From positions 62,001-126,000 of the forward strand of contig NZ_JAUXVR010000007.1 in assembly GCF_030680395.1 (NCBI RefSeq): a stretch of 64,000 nucleotides of DNA, given 5' to 3'. Source of the DNA: Methylobacter sp. (GTDB lineage: Bacteria > Pseudomonadota > Gammaproteobacteria > Methylococcales > Methylomonadaceae). Positions within the stretch are counted from its first letter, which is position 1. Each line of letters starts with the position of its first letter. Shown piece after piece: positions 53,348-62,303 of this stretch. The notes beneath the pieces are model-generated. The model saw only the letters and a list, made by a program, of their open reading frames with translations, was not told the DNA's origin and did not search any database. Both the position numbers and the translations under genes were made by a program.

Positions 53348-54657
53348 CAATCAATCGTACGTCCGACCAATTTTTACTCGACGCCTACTCCGGCCAGGGC
53401 GGCTTTGCGACGGGCGAGTATCTGGTGGCCCACCCGCGCGAAACTACAACGAAACTGGAGCGTCGCAAAGAATTAGCGGTTTACCCCAACTTCACCCGCA
53501 AAATCGTTGATGTGTTTATGGGCTTTTTGTGGAAACAAGCCCCCAGCCGCGAAACCGACGATCTGTATGGGCAATTTTCCGCCAATGCCGACGGTGCCGG
53601 AGGCAAACTGGATACGGTGTTATTCAGCTATCAGCGCCTGGCGATGATCCTGGGGACGGTGTACATCATCGTTGATAAGCCAACGGTGCAGGGCCAGACG
53701 AAAGCCGACCAAGCCATACCCTATCTGGCGTTGCGCTTAAAAAGCCAGCTCGTGGTGGAGACTAAAAACGCGGCCGGGGTTTGGCAATCGGTGACGTTTA
53801 GCGAAGTGGATAACGGTGAGACGGTTTACCGCACCTTTACCACGACAGGCTGGACGCTCAGTAAAAACCAGGACGGCAGCGAAAGCATTGATCAGGGTGT
53901 GTATAGCCTGGGCCGGGTGCCGGTGGTACGCCTGCATATCGCCAAGCCATTAAACCCAACGGATAGCAGCAGCCAGTCTTGGGTTTACGATCTGGCGCAG
54001 CTGAATTGGGATTTGTTTAACCTGCGCTCGGAACTGCGCGAGTTATTGCGCTCGCAAACCTTTGCCATTTTGGCGTTGCCGGTAACCGATGACAATGAGC
54101 GCGAAAAGCTGAAGGATATGACTATCAGCACCGAGAACGCTTTGACCTACAACCCGGCAGGCGGCGGCAAACCCGGCTTTATCGCGCCACCTGCCGACCC
54201 GGTCGAGCTGTATCGGAAACAGATCGGCGACACCGTTGAGAACATTTACCAGATTGCTAATTTGGAATTTGTCGGCGGTGTGCAGCAATCCGGGGTGGCA
54301 TTGGGCTTTCACTTCCAGGAGGCCAACAGCAGTTTACGGGGCATGGCCGATATGGGCGAAAGCGCTGAAAATGAAATCGCCGCGCTGGTTTACGCCTGGC
54401 AAGGCGACAAATTCAGCGGCAATATTGCCTATGCTAATGATTTTAATTTGTCCGATGTGGCGGGTGCCATTGCCGTTGCCCTGGATACAGTCCCCCTGGG
54501 CCTAGGCAGTGAATTTGATAAAACCATCAAAAAGCGCTTGGTCAAGCAGATTTTAGGCAACGATACCTCGCCCGGCACGATGACGGCGATTGATAAGGAG
54601 ATCGATGCGATGGGAGATCCTTATGGCGATAGGCTGGCTCAGCATGCAGGAGCATGA
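53344..54657 (+). CDS. Phage portal protein (DUF4055-like)
   Basis: 437 residues. KELAVYPNFTRKIVDVFMGF and VYIIVDKPTVQGQ, then a helical stretch around QIANLEFVGGVQQSGVAL, as in DUF4055 portal-type proteins. Located between terminase and MuF. Portal through which DNA enters the head. Confidence 0.75.
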   Translation: MTINRTSDQFLLDAYSGQGGFATGEYLVAHPRETTTKLERRKELAVYPNFTRKIVDVFMGFLWKQAPSRETDDLYGQFSANADGAGGKLDTVLFSYQRLAMILGTVYIIVDKPTVQGQTKADQAIPYLALRLKSQLVVETKNAAGVWQSVTFSEVDNGETVYRTFTTTGWTLSKNQDGSESIDQGVYSLGRVPVVRLHIAKPLNPTDSSSQSWVYDLAQLNWDLFNLRSELRELLRSQTFAILALPVTDDNEREKLKDMTISTENALTYNPAGGGKPGFIAPPADPVELYRKQIGDTVENIYQIANLEFVGGVQQSGVALGFHFQEANSSLRGMADMGESAENEIAALVYAWQGDKFSGNIAYANDFNLSDVAGAIAVALDTVPLGLGSEFDKTIKKRLVKQILGNDTSPGTMTAIDKEIDAMGDPYGDRLAQHAGA

Positions 54658-54788
54658 TGCATAATTTTTATATACTTATTGCAGTACCGGCCTTTGTTCT
54701 TCAGCTACTTAATTCCCAAGATATTGGCCTAATGGCCAATGCTACCGGGATGATCTGGTTATGTTGCTACTTGATTAAAAAACCATGA
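54654..54788 (+). CDS. small membrane protein after portal (44 residues)
   Basis: ATG within the portal stop, and its own stop overlaps the next start. Two hydrophobic parts (YILIAVPAFVLQLL and MIWLCCYLI). Function unknown. Confidence 0.45.
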   Translation: MMHNFYILIAVPAFVLQLLNSQDIGLMANATGMIWLCCYLIKKP

Positions 54789-55036
54789 GCAACATTACCT
54801 ATTTAGCCGATAAATATGACAATGCTCTGCTGGACACGCCTTTGCATGCCCTTGAGTTGGTTAAGGAACGCATTGAAAGCGGCCAGCAGGAACCGACCAA
54901 GTTAATCGTTATTAGTTTGGATGACAGTTCCGGCCAGTATGATGTTAAGTGGCAGCAGGCCGGAATGACGATGTCGCAACTATTGGCTTTGCTGGAGATT
55001 ACTAAATCAATCGCCATTAACGAGATGGGCTATTGA
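54785..55036 (+). CDS. small phage protein, hypothetical (83 residues)
   Basis: ATGA overlap with the preceding gene. Beta/alpha pattern, LIVISLDDSSGQYDVKWQQA. No family recognised. Confidence 0.5.
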   Translation: MSNITYLADKYDNALLDTPLHALELVKERIESGQQEPTKLIVISLDDSSGQYDVKWQQAGMTMSQLLALLEITKSIAINEMGY

Positions 55037-55042
55037 CCGCAA

Positions 55043-55273
55043 ATGACTGAAAATCAAGCAAGAGAGGCTGCGCGACTGATTAAAAAACTTGATGCTGCCA
55101 TCGCATTGAACAACAGAATACGTGCACTGTATAAGAAAGCCCAAGAAACACAGTATAAGAAAGCCCGAAAAAGCCATGTTTCCGATTTAAGTTATTTGGC
55201 AGATATCGCTTTTGAGCTGCAAGCAGAGGTCGTCGAGCATATTCGTTCCGACATCAGGCGGTTGGGTCAATGA
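55043..55273 (+). CDS. small phage protein, hypothetical (76 residues)
   Basis: Basic, helical (REAARLIKKLDAAIALNNRI). Overlaps the MuF gene by four bases. No family recognised. Confidence 0.5.
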   Translation: MTENQAREAARLIKKLDAAIALNNRIRALYKKAQETQYKKARKSHVSDLSYLADIAFELQAEVVEHIRSDIRRLGQ

Positions 55274-56874
55274 CCGACTACCCCGAACTCTACCAACGTC
55301 TTGCGCAAGAGATCCTCAAGCGCGACGGCCAGATAACCGCCGACACCGGCGCTTTCATCAAGCAATTTTTAACTCAGTTGCAAGCGGAAGGCCGGCGACT
55401 GTCCGGCGATGCTGAAACGGCACTAAATAGCCACTTAAGCGGCATTAATACTGTCATTAAGGAAGCCATCGGTAGCGCGGTAGCGGTAGCGGCTGGTCTG
55501 CCGTTAACCCCTGCAAGCCTGCACTCCGAAACGGTGTTGAAGCTGGCCGAACAAGCCTTTGTCGAAAGCTGGCCGGATGGTTTGACCTTGTCCGATCGGC
55601 TTTGGCGCTGGCAGCGCGATACCCGGACCGGCGTGCAACAACAGTTACAGACCGGCATCCGCCAGGGCAAAGCCACCGGCGCCGTGATGTACGATATGCA
55701 ACGGGCCATCGAACGCGGCGGCAACCGATTCAAGATCGTTACCGATCATGCCGACGACTGGGTCACGGAGCTGCACCAGTCGGCCATGGCGCTGATTCAT
55801 GATCCTGAAGCCCGTGCCGCCTGGAAAGTCGTCGTCGGCGAAGCGGAAGAGCGTATTGCGCTGCTGAAGGCGACCGGCTCCCGATCGGCGGCCGAGCAAG
55901 TGTTAAAGCAAATTAAGGCTGCGGTTGACAAAGGCTCTGAAGAACTGGTCGATAAGGCGGTCAAATGGTGGCTGTACGACAAGCAGCTTTACAACTTGAA
56001 GCGTATCGCCCGGACTGAAATGGCGACCGCCGCACACCGCGCGGTGATTGCCTCGGTTGAGGGCGACGAGTCGATTATTGGTTTTCAATGGCGCTTATCG
56101 TCCAGCCACCCAACTGCCGACATTTGCGATTATTACGCCAATATCGAGATGGGCCTGGGCAAAGGCGTTTGGACTAAAGAAGCTGTGCCGCATCACAAAG
56201 CGCATCCGCATTGCATGTGCCTGCTGATCCCGCGCGTGACACCGATCAAACAGGCAGGGTCGAAGAATTACGCCGAGTTTATCAATAATGCAGCGCCGGA
56301 ACGGCGGGATCAATTGTTGCCGAACTGGGTTAAAAACTTAAACAAGTTGGGCATGCCGCTGGATAAGTTCGTCAACGGCAATGGTTTAATGACCCGTGTG
56401 GCGCTGAAGGCGCAGTTGGGCGAGGACAAGTTTAATGTGGTCAATGCCCTGGCTCATGCTGCGAGCAATAAGGATTACGGTACTAAGAATTTAACCAGGC
56501 ATAAAAGCAAAACGGCTAAATTCCTGGACAGTCTGGAGCCGTTGCGGGATCAGCCGGAAGTCGATCGCTTTGTCCGTCAGGTGCTGGATGATCCGCTGCA
56601 TGTGGATAGCCGGATGCAGCATTACATCCAACGGCGTTATGTTGAGCGCTTATGGGACCAACCACTACCCGCATTCGATAAACTTTTTGCCAAGACAGTC
56701 AGCGATCCGGGCGCTAATATTCACCGTAAAGATGGCAATCGCTATCAAATCCGCTCGACGGCTACCGGCTGGATTGCTATTATTGAACCCAATGGCCAAC
56801 GGGTCAGTCTATTTCCCGATAATGCCGACGATCTTGGAGAATCCTTGTGGACGCTACGCTCGCTGCTCGAATGA
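55270..56874 (+). CDS. MuF-type minor head protein with extra C-terminal domain
   Basis: 534 residues. Helical N-terminus (about 1-230), then the MuF head-morphogenesis part (about 235-330) with RIARTEMATAAHRAVIA and AHPHCMCLLIPRV. After about residue 380 comes a distinct domain: NALAHAASNKDYGTKNLT, LHVDSRMQHYIQRRY and a beta-rich end (RYQIRSTATGWIAIIEPNG, RVSLFPDN). MuF proteins often carry toxin or enzyme domains at this place, and the end looks like a BECR-type toxin fold; this is inference. Confidence 0.75.
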   Translation: MTDYPELYQRLAQEILKRDGQITADTGAFIKQFLTQLQAEGRRLSGDAETALNSHLSGINTVIKEAIGSAVAVAAGLPLTPASLHSETVLKLAEQAFVESWPDGLTLSDRLWRWQRDTRTGVQQQLQTGIRQGKATGAVMYDMQRAIERGGNRFKIVTDHADDWVTELHQSAMALIHDPEARAAWKVVVGEAEERIALLKATGSRSAAEQVLKQIKAAVDKGSEELVDKAVKWWLYDKQLYNLKRIARTEMATAAHRAVIASVEGDESIIGFQWRLSSSHPTADICDYYANIEMGLGKGVWTKEAVPHHKAHPHCMCLLIPRVTPIKQAGSKNYAEFINNAAPERRDQLLPNWVKNLNKLGMPLDKFVNGNGLMTRVALKAQLGEDKFNVVNALAHAASNKDYGTKNLTRHKSKTAKFLDSLEPLRDQPEVDRFVRQVLDDPLHVDSRMQHYIQRRYVERLWDQPLPAFDKLFAKTVSDPGANIHRKDGNRYQIRSTATGWIAIIEPNGQRVSLFPDNADDLGESLWTLRSLLE

Positions 56875-57200
56875 AAGAAATCAATAAGGATCCGGTGGCT
56901 TTATATTATTTTTACGGCGTATCGTTATTTGCCGATTGCGGCGAAGGCTTGCGCCTGCGCGAAGTTAGGCAGCAGTTGGATGATATGGCGATTAATAATA
57001 CCGAAACACAATCTTTCGATGAAATTGTCATTGAAGCGGCTATTGCCAATGATTACGTCAGCGACGACGTAATGCGTGACGATGCCGGACAGCCGTTAAA
57101 AAACTGGTGGTGGCATCTGGGGAAAATTCGCACTAAAACCTATCCGGCAGAGCTGCTGTCTGCGCCGCTGCAAGCAATTTATGCCGATACTGAAAAATAA
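56847..57200 (+). CDS. small acidic protein overlapping MuF gene (candidate immunity)
   Basis: 117 residues from GTG 56847, chosen because GGAGA lies seven bases upstream; ATG 56871 (also overlapping) is the alternative. Acidic (SFDEIVIEAAIANDYVSDD), soluble, no signal peptide. Overlaps the last 28 bases of the MuF gene. Size, charge and tight overlap suit an immunity protein to the MuF C-terminal domain, but this is not shown by homology. Confidence 0.6.
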   Translation: MDATLAARMKEINKDPVALYYFYGVSLFADCGEGLRLREVRQQLDDMAINNTETQSFDEIVIEAAIANDYVSDDVMRDDAGQPLKNWWWHLGKIRTKTYPAELLSAPLQAIYADTEK

Positions 57201-57205
57201 CGCGT

Positions 57206-57252
57206 TTCAGGGGCGAAAAACGCTCTACCCGATAAAACGGTAGCGCTTTTTT
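57206..57252 (+). terminator. imperfect terminator after the small acidic gene
   Basis: CGCTCTACC / GGTAGCGC arms with one mismatch and a loop, followed by a T-rich run. Likely ends the head-assembly unit. Confidence 0.55.
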
Positions 57253-57297
57253 ATTTCCGTTAAATTTAAACGCAATTTAAACGCCTTCCTGTCGATG

Positions 57298-57326
57298 TTG
57301 ACTAAGTATTATTACCTACGTATCTT
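57298..57326 (+). promoter_or_regulatory. sigma-70-like promoter before scaffold/coat genes
   Basis: TTGACT (57298-57303), a 17-base spacer and TATCTT (57321-57326). Lies just before a strong terminator, so RNA started here would either end early or need read-through. Confidence 0.5.
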
Positions 57327-57353
57327 GTTAAATTAATCTGCAATACCCAAGAG

Positions 57354-57386
57354 CCCCGGCGGAACTGATTCCATCGGGGTTTTTTT
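57354..57386 (+). terminator. strong hairpin with T7 run upstream of scaffold gene
   Basis: CCCCG (57354-57358) and CGGGG (57375-57379), an inner GGAA/TTCC pair, and seven T's (57380-57386). Together with the promoter just upstream it could make a short RNA or act as an attenuator for the virion genes. Confidence 0.7.
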
Positions 57387-57442
57387 ATGCCCGAAGATTA
57401 TTCTGTACCGGACATTTGTATTAACCGATACGGGATAACGAC

Positions 57443-58030
57443 ATGGCCGATCCAAACGATTCAAACGCCGACGCCGCAACTGCGGCTACCGGCACCGATA
57501 AAACAACTCCACCTGCTGCACAGGATGCTGATACGCAAACCCAAGTCAATCAGGCGTTAGCGAAACAGCAAGAGCAATTCAATGCTCGGTTTAAAGAGGC
57601 TACGGGTCACAGTGACCTGAAAGCATTTACCGAAGCGCAACTTAAGCAGCAAGGCAAATTGCAGGAACTGGCAGACACTAATAAGGCTGAAGCGCAAACC
57701 TACAAAACCAAGTTTGAGCAATCGGCAATCAGCAATGCTCTGCTGGCTTCATCTGTCGACGCAATTTCTCCTGTAATTGTTAAAGACCTGTTGTCCGGCA
57801 GGGCTGTAGTTGGCGACGACGGTACGGTCACTATCGACGGTAAGCCGGTTGCCGACGCGGTTAAACAGTTGCTGGCCGAGAATCCGTTTTTAGCTAAGGC
57901 TCAGGGCGGCACCGGCTCCGGTGCTCCGCAAAATGCCGGTGACGGCAATCAAATCACCCGTGCAGAATTTGAAAAGCTGGGTCATCCGGAACGGGCTAAG
58001 TTCATTCAAGCCGGCGGCAAAATCATTTAA
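57443..58030 (+). CDS. phage scaffold-like protein
   Basis: 195 residues: charged, Ala/Gln/Lys-rich helical protein (NQALAKQQEQFNARFKEAT ... AEAQTYKTKFEQ) directly before the coat gene, as expected for a scaffolding protein. C-terminal HPERAKFIQAGG. Low sequence similarity can be expected within this class. Confidence 0.65.
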   Translation: MADPNDSNADAATAATGTDKTTPPAAQDADTQTQVNQALAKQQEQFNARFKEATGHSDLKAFTEAQLKQQGKLQELADTNKAEAQTYKTKFEQSAISNALLASSVDAISPVIVKDLLSGRAVVGDDGTVTIDGKPVADAVKQLLAENPFLAKAQGGTGSGAPQNAGDGNQITRAEFEKLGHPERAKFIQAGGKII

Positions 58031-58041
58031 GGAAATAGCTC

Positions 58042-59187
58042 ATGTCTAATACATTATCCAATCTTATCCCGACCATGTATGCCGCGCTGAATGTTGTTTC
58101 GCGCGAAATGGTCGGATTTATTCCGGCTGTCGCCCGCCATTCAGGCGCTGAACGTGCGGCCTTAAACCAGGACGTACTTGTGCCGGTCGTAGGTGCGGGT
58201 GTCTCTGGCGACAATACGCCAGGCGTTACGCCTCCGGATACCGGCGATCAGGATGTCGGTAATGTCAGTATCAAAATGACTAAATCGCGGCACCGTGCGA
58301 TACGCTGGAACGGCGAACAGACGCTGGGCATGCAAAACGCCGGCACTTTGGGCAGTACGATACAGCAACAGTTCGAGCAAGCATTTAGAGAGTTAGCCAA
58401 CGAAATCGAGACCGATTTGGCCGGTGCTTACAAGTTTGCGTCACGCGCTTATGGTACGGCCGGCACGACACCGTTCGGCACGGCGGGCGATTTGACCGAC
58501 TTCGCCGGCGTGCAGCAAATCCTGGATGAAAATGGCGCTCCTGTCGGCGATCGGCATCTGGTGATCGGTTCGGCAGGCATGTTCAATATTCGCGGCAAAC
58601 AATCCGGCTTGTTCAAGGCTAACGAGGCCGGCACCGATGAGTTGTTACGAAAAGGCACGCTTACTGAAGTGGAAGGTCTGGGTTTGCATAACTCGGGGCA
58701 GGTATTGGCGCATACCAAAGGCACTGGCGCATCGTATCAGACCAATTTATTGGCGGGCTATGCTGCCGGAGATACTGCCCTTGCCGTCGATACCGGCACT
58801 GGTACTGTGTTGTCTGGCGATATTGCGACTTTTACCGGCGACGCCAATAAATATGTCGTTGGCACGGCCCTGTCGGCCGGTTCGCTGGCGCTGAATAAGC
58901 CGGGCCTGCGTGCCGCTTTGGCAAACGATGTGGCTATGGCTGTCGGTAACAACTACCGGGCAAACCTTGCGTTCCATCGCAACGCAATCGTGCTGGCAAC
59001 TCGTGCGCCGGCATTACCCGACGGTGGTGATTCGGCCGTTGATACGTATATGATCACTGATTCGGTTACGGGGCTTGTGTTTGAGATTGCATTGTACAAG
59101 CAATACTTACAAAACGTGATTCATGTCAGGCTGGCATGGGGATGGCAAGCGATCAAGTCCGAGCATATTGCTGTCTTGCTGGGTTAA
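58042..59187 (+). CDS. Major capsid protein, P22-coat type
   Basis: 381 residues. NLIPTMYAALNVVSREMVGF and NGEQTLGMQNAGTLGS, with VLATRAPALPDGGDSAVDTY at the end, fit the P22 gp5-like coat family. This differs from the Mu (gpT) coat. Good GGAAA site. Forms the icosahedral head. Confidence 0.75.
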   Translation: MSNTLSNLIPTMYAALNVVSREMVGFIPAVARHSGAERAALNQDVLVPVVGAGVSGDNTPGVTPPDTGDQDVGNVSIKMTKSRHRAIRWNGEQTLGMQNAGTLGSTIQQQFEQAFRELANEIETDLAGAYKFASRAYGTAGTTPFGTAGDLTDFAGVQQILDENGAPVGDRHLVIGSAGMFNIRGKQSGLFKANEAGTDELLRKGTLTEVEGLGLHNSGQVLAHTKGTGASYQTNLLAGYAAGDTALAVDTGTGTVLSGDIATFTGDANKYVVGTALSAGSLALNKPGLRAALANDVAMAVGNNYRANLAFHRNAIVLATRAPALPDGGDSAVDTYMITDSVTGLVFEIALYKQYLQNVIHVRLAWGWQAIKSEHIAVLLG

Positions 59188-59192
59188 TCGCC

Positions 59193-59606
59193 ATGACCGC
59201 CAAGAAAGATAAACCAGCTGGTTCGGTAACAACTGAACAACCCACCAATAGGGAGTCAACGGCCGATGCGCCGGAGGCTTCCGCCTTGGCGGAAGCGAAT
59301 CAAAGTGCGGATGGTGTCGAGGCAAAGGCCGCTAACACCAAAGCCCTTGACCAGGATAAAACCCCACTGATGGGGGATTCTTCCCTCGAACAGGAAAAAG
59401 CGGCAGGCGATGAAAATACCCCTGCTAGGGATGCCGGTTCTGATAGTGAGAATGTAACAGCGTTGATAGCCATGCGCAGGGATCTTGCCGATGATGGTCC
59501 GGCTACTGCGGACGTACATCCTGATGAGGTAAAGAACTGGTTAGTGCATGGTTGGGAAATTGATCCACTTGCTGATGGGTTTGAAATCCACGATCCCAAC
59601 AGCTAA
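59193..59606 (+). CDS. acidic virion-gene-cluster protein, hypothetical
   Basis: 137 residues from ATG 59193. Low-complexity Glu/Ala/Asp-rich N-terminal half, then ATADVHPDEVKNWLVHGWEI at the end, the type of tail seen in small head-completion proteins. Function unknown. Confidence 0.55.
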   Translation: MTAKKDKPAGSVTTEQPTNRESTADAPEASALAEANQSADGVEAKAANTKALDQDKTPLMGDSSLEQEKAAGDENTPARDAGSDSENVTALIAMRRDLADDGPATADVHPDEVKNWLVHGWEIDPLADGFEIHDPNS

Positions 59607-60067
59607 TGAGCGGCATCACTTTCGATCTTGGTAATGCGCCGTCGGTACTGGCCGCATTGCGCAATCCGGGCAATGCCCAATTGCTCGCTAATGCGATGGC
59701 TGAAAGCTACACCGATGACACGCTGGATTGGATTCAATCCGGACGGAGCTTTACCGGTCGTACCGGTCAGTTGGCGCAATCAATCGGTTGGCGTCCTGCC
59801 GGGAACGGTAGCGCCGAGGTTTATGCCAATGCCGAGTATGCAGGATTTGTCGAGAACGGTACGAGGCCACATGTGATCCGCCCTCGGAATGGCCGGGCTT
59901 TACGATTTCCGATTGGCGGCGGTGCCGGGTTTGGTTTTGCCAGGGTGATAAATCATCCCGGCAGTCGTCCTCACCCGTTCTTTTTTGCCGATAGCGCTGC
60001 GCGTGGCGAACACATGCAAGCGGCAGGCCTATCGGTTTTAGCGAGGATTATCGCCAATGGCCAGTAA
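59606..60067 (+). CDS. HK97-gp10-like head-tail/tail protein
   Basis: 153 residues. SFTGRTGQLAQSIGWRPAG, HVIRPRNGRALRFP and RVINHPGSRPHPFFF follow the HK97 gp10 family pattern, a head-tail joining or tail-completion protein. Overlaps the next gene by 11 bases. Confidence 0.75.
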   Translation: MSGITFDLGNAPSVLAALRNPGNAQLLANAMAESYTDDTLDWIQSGRSFTGRTGQLAQSIGWRPAGNGSAEVYANAEYAGFVENGTRPHVIRPRNGRALRFPIGGGAGFGFARVINHPGSRPHPFFFADSAARGEHMQAAGLSVLARIIANGQ

Positions 60068-60407
60068 GTACGCACAAATTGCCGACTGTATTGACCCGTC
60101 GGTAACAGTCACGCAAGTCAATGTAGAAGAAGCTGATGTGTATGTGGACGGCGAACTGTGGGCGCATGGCATTAATCCGGATGACGTGACGCTGCCTAAT
60201 GCCCGGCTAAAAACGCTGGCCGTAACCTGGGCAATCCGCGTAGCGGCCATTCAAGGCGCAATGGGCGATAACTCATTGCTGATAGACAAAGCCAAAGAGT
60301 ATCAAAAAACGGCTGATTTGTTAGCGAAACAGATTACCCGTGAATCTTTAGGGCTCACTGTGGCGGTCGGTGCCGGATTCGGCAGCATAACCCTAGGACG
60401 TGGCTGA
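60057..60407 (+). CDS. phage connector-like protein, hypothetical
   Basis: 116 residues. Predicted helical (LKTLAVTWAIRVAAIQGAM ... YQKTADLLAKQIT). In position for a head-tail connector. No firm family recognised. Confidence 0.5.
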   Translation: MASKYAQIADCIDPSVTVTQVNVEEADVYVDGELWAHGINPDDVTLPNARLKTLAVTWAIRVAAIQGAMGDNSLLIDKAKEYQKTADLLAKQITRESLGLTVAVGAGFGSITLGRG

Positions 60408-60835
60408 TGAGTATCAACGGATTGCTGGCAGCACGTACCAAGCTGATTGCCGATCCCGCGTTGACGGCATTTTTTACCGGGCGGTACGGCAAACCGGCTA
60501 AGCATGTTATCGGTTACCGGCAGCCGACCAATGCCAACGATTTTCCGGTGATGTGCTATGTACCTGTTACTGCCCGCCGCCCTGACAGTGTCGGCGGAAT
60601 GAGCAAGGAGCGCGTCAGCATCATCATTGGGCTGAACGAGAAAGGCATTACTGACGATGTGTTTGACGGCGTAATACAAACCGAGATGGCGGCGGAGTTG
60701 GCGTTCGAGTGTTTGGAAATGGGCGAACTCGGCAACGGCGCCGCCTATTTGGCCGACGGCCGGACGGTAACCGACATGGGCAGTCGGCATCCGTTTTATG
60801 AAATCGAGCTGAGTATGCTGCTCGGCGCTAGATAA
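60407..60835 (+). CDS. tail-completion-like protein, hypothetical
   Basis: 142 residues, one-base overlap with the gene before it. MSINGLLAARTKLIADPALT and SRHPFYEIELSMLLGAR. Position suggests tail terminator/completion. No firm family recognised. Confidence 0.5.
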   Translation: MSINGLLAARTKLIADPALTAFFTGRYGKPAKHVIGYRQPTNANDFPVMCYVPVTARRPDSVGGMSKERVSIIIGLNEKGITDDVFDGVIQTEMAAELAFECLEMGELGNGAAYLADGRTVTDMGSRHPFYEIELSMLLGAR

Positions 60836-60857
60836 TTGTTAACTATGAGGTGAGGAC

Positions 60858-61082
60858 GTGAAAGGAAAAGTCGAAAATTCTACAGGTACGCATGACGGCT
60901 ATGACGGCGGACCAGGCACGTATATTTTACAAGACGGCCTGCGAATCGCCGTTGATCCGGTGACGTTGAAACCGTTATCGGAACCGAAGCCGGAACCAGC
61001 ACCCGCACAGGCCGCTGAAAAACCCAAACCCGCATCGGAACCGGCAAAAAAAACCGTGTCCGACGCCAACCTTACTGAGTAA
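60858..61082 (+). CDS. small proline/lysine-rich phage protein
   Basis: 74 residues from GTG 60858 (GAGG upstream). GKVENSTGTHDGYDGG then a Pro/Ala/Lys/Glu tail. Possibly a tail-tube-associated peptide. Function unknown. Confidence 0.45.
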   Translation: MKGKVENSTGTHDGYDGGPGTYILQDGLRIAVDPVTLKPLSEPKPEPAPAQAAEKPKPASEPAKKTVSDANLTE

Positions 61083-61087
61083 TAGTC

Positions 61088-62269
61088 ATGTCAGATAACT
61101 TAAGCTTGCGAAAACAGATCATCTTTTGCGGCCTGGAAACAGGCGGCTATGGCGTCGATGCGACGCCCACCAATACCGGCAGCATTTTGTGCGGCAATAT
61201 CAGTATCAATCCGCTGGAAGGCGAATCGGTGCAACGCAACAACATCCGGCCGTACATGGGCAACCAGGGCAGCATCCGGGTGTCGAACTACGTAAAGCTG
61301 AGTTTCGAGAGTGAGTGGGCGGGGTCCGGTACCGCGGGCGTGGCGCCAAAAATGGCGAACTTGTTGAAAATGTGCAACATCACCGAGCAGTTGTTGGCGG
61401 CGGCTGTAACCGGCACCGCGCAAGCCGGCGGCTCGACGACTACGATCAAATTAGAGGCGGGGGCTTCGGCTATCGATGGCTATTATGTCGGCATGCCGTT
61501 GCGAATCACTGCGGGCGCGGGTGACGGTTATGCCGGCAGGATTACCGCGTATAACGGCACCACCAAGATTGCTACCGTGACCGGCACATTTTCGGCGGCG
61601 CCGGATGTAACTAGCTCGTATTCGATCGATGCCAACGCTATTTATTTGCCCAATTCAAACTCGGCGCTGGCGGCAAACACCTCAGGCTCGCTGTATTTTT
61701 ATCTGGACGGCACCAGGCATATCCTGCTCGGTGCTCGCGGCTCGTTTAAACCGTCATTAAAGTCTAGCGCGATCGCGAGCCTCTCGTTCGAGTTTACCGG
61801 CCTGCTCGGCACGATTGCCGATGTCGCTTTGCCGACGGCCGATTTTAGCGGTTGGCAAGATCCGATCACGGTCGGTACCACGATTACCAGCGATTTGTCG
61901 CTGTTTTCATTGCGCAATCCGGTGTTTACCGAGTGTTCAATCGATCACGGCAATGAGGTTAAATACAAAAACCCGATTAACGAAGAGGCGGTGCATATTG
62001 TCGATCGGAGCACGACGCTAAGCTTTACCACGCGCGCGCAAAAAATCGCGACTATGGATTGGTATACGCAAATCCGCAATAACGGCACCGGGATTTTTGC
62101 TATCCGGCACGGTAGTACTGCCGGTAATACCGTCGGTGTCTTTTGTCCCAATGTGCAACCCAAGACCCTCTCGTTTAGCGATGACGACAAGGTTGCCAAT
62201 CATCAGATTGCGTTTGATGTTCGCCCGACGACCTCGGGTAACAACGAAATTATGTATATTTTTGAGTAG
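61088..62269 (+). CDS. Major tail tube protein-like
   Basis: 393 residues. QIIFCGLETGGYGVDATPTN and SVQRNNIRPYMGNQGSIRV, with a fibronectin/Ig-like central part (VTGTAQAGGSTTTIKLEAG, ITAYNGTTKIATVTGTF). Position directly before tail chaperones suits a tube protein. The middle insertion may be surface-exposed. Confidence 0.65.
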   Translation: MSDNLSLRKQIIFCGLETGGYGVDATPTNTGSILCGNISINPLEGESVQRNNIRPYMGNQGSIRVSNYVKLSFESEWAGSGTAGVAPKMANLLKMCNITEQLLAAAVTGTAQAGGSTTTIKLEAGASAIDGYYVGMPLRITAGAGDGYAGRITAYNGTTKIATVTGTFSAAPDVTSSYSIDANAIYLPNSNSALAANTSGSLYFYLDGTRHILLGARGSFKPSLKSSAIASLSFEFTGLLGTIADVALPTADFSGWQDPITVGTTITSDLSLFSLRNPVFTECSIDHGNEVKYKNPINEEAVHIVDRSTTLSFTTRAQKIATMDWYTQIRNNGTGIFAIRHGSTAGNTVGVFCPNVQPKTLSFSDDDKVANHQIAFDVRPTTSGNNEIMYIFE

Positions 62270-62303
62270 TTTTTACTCACTTTAACTGGAAGGAGAGTAC
62301 CGC

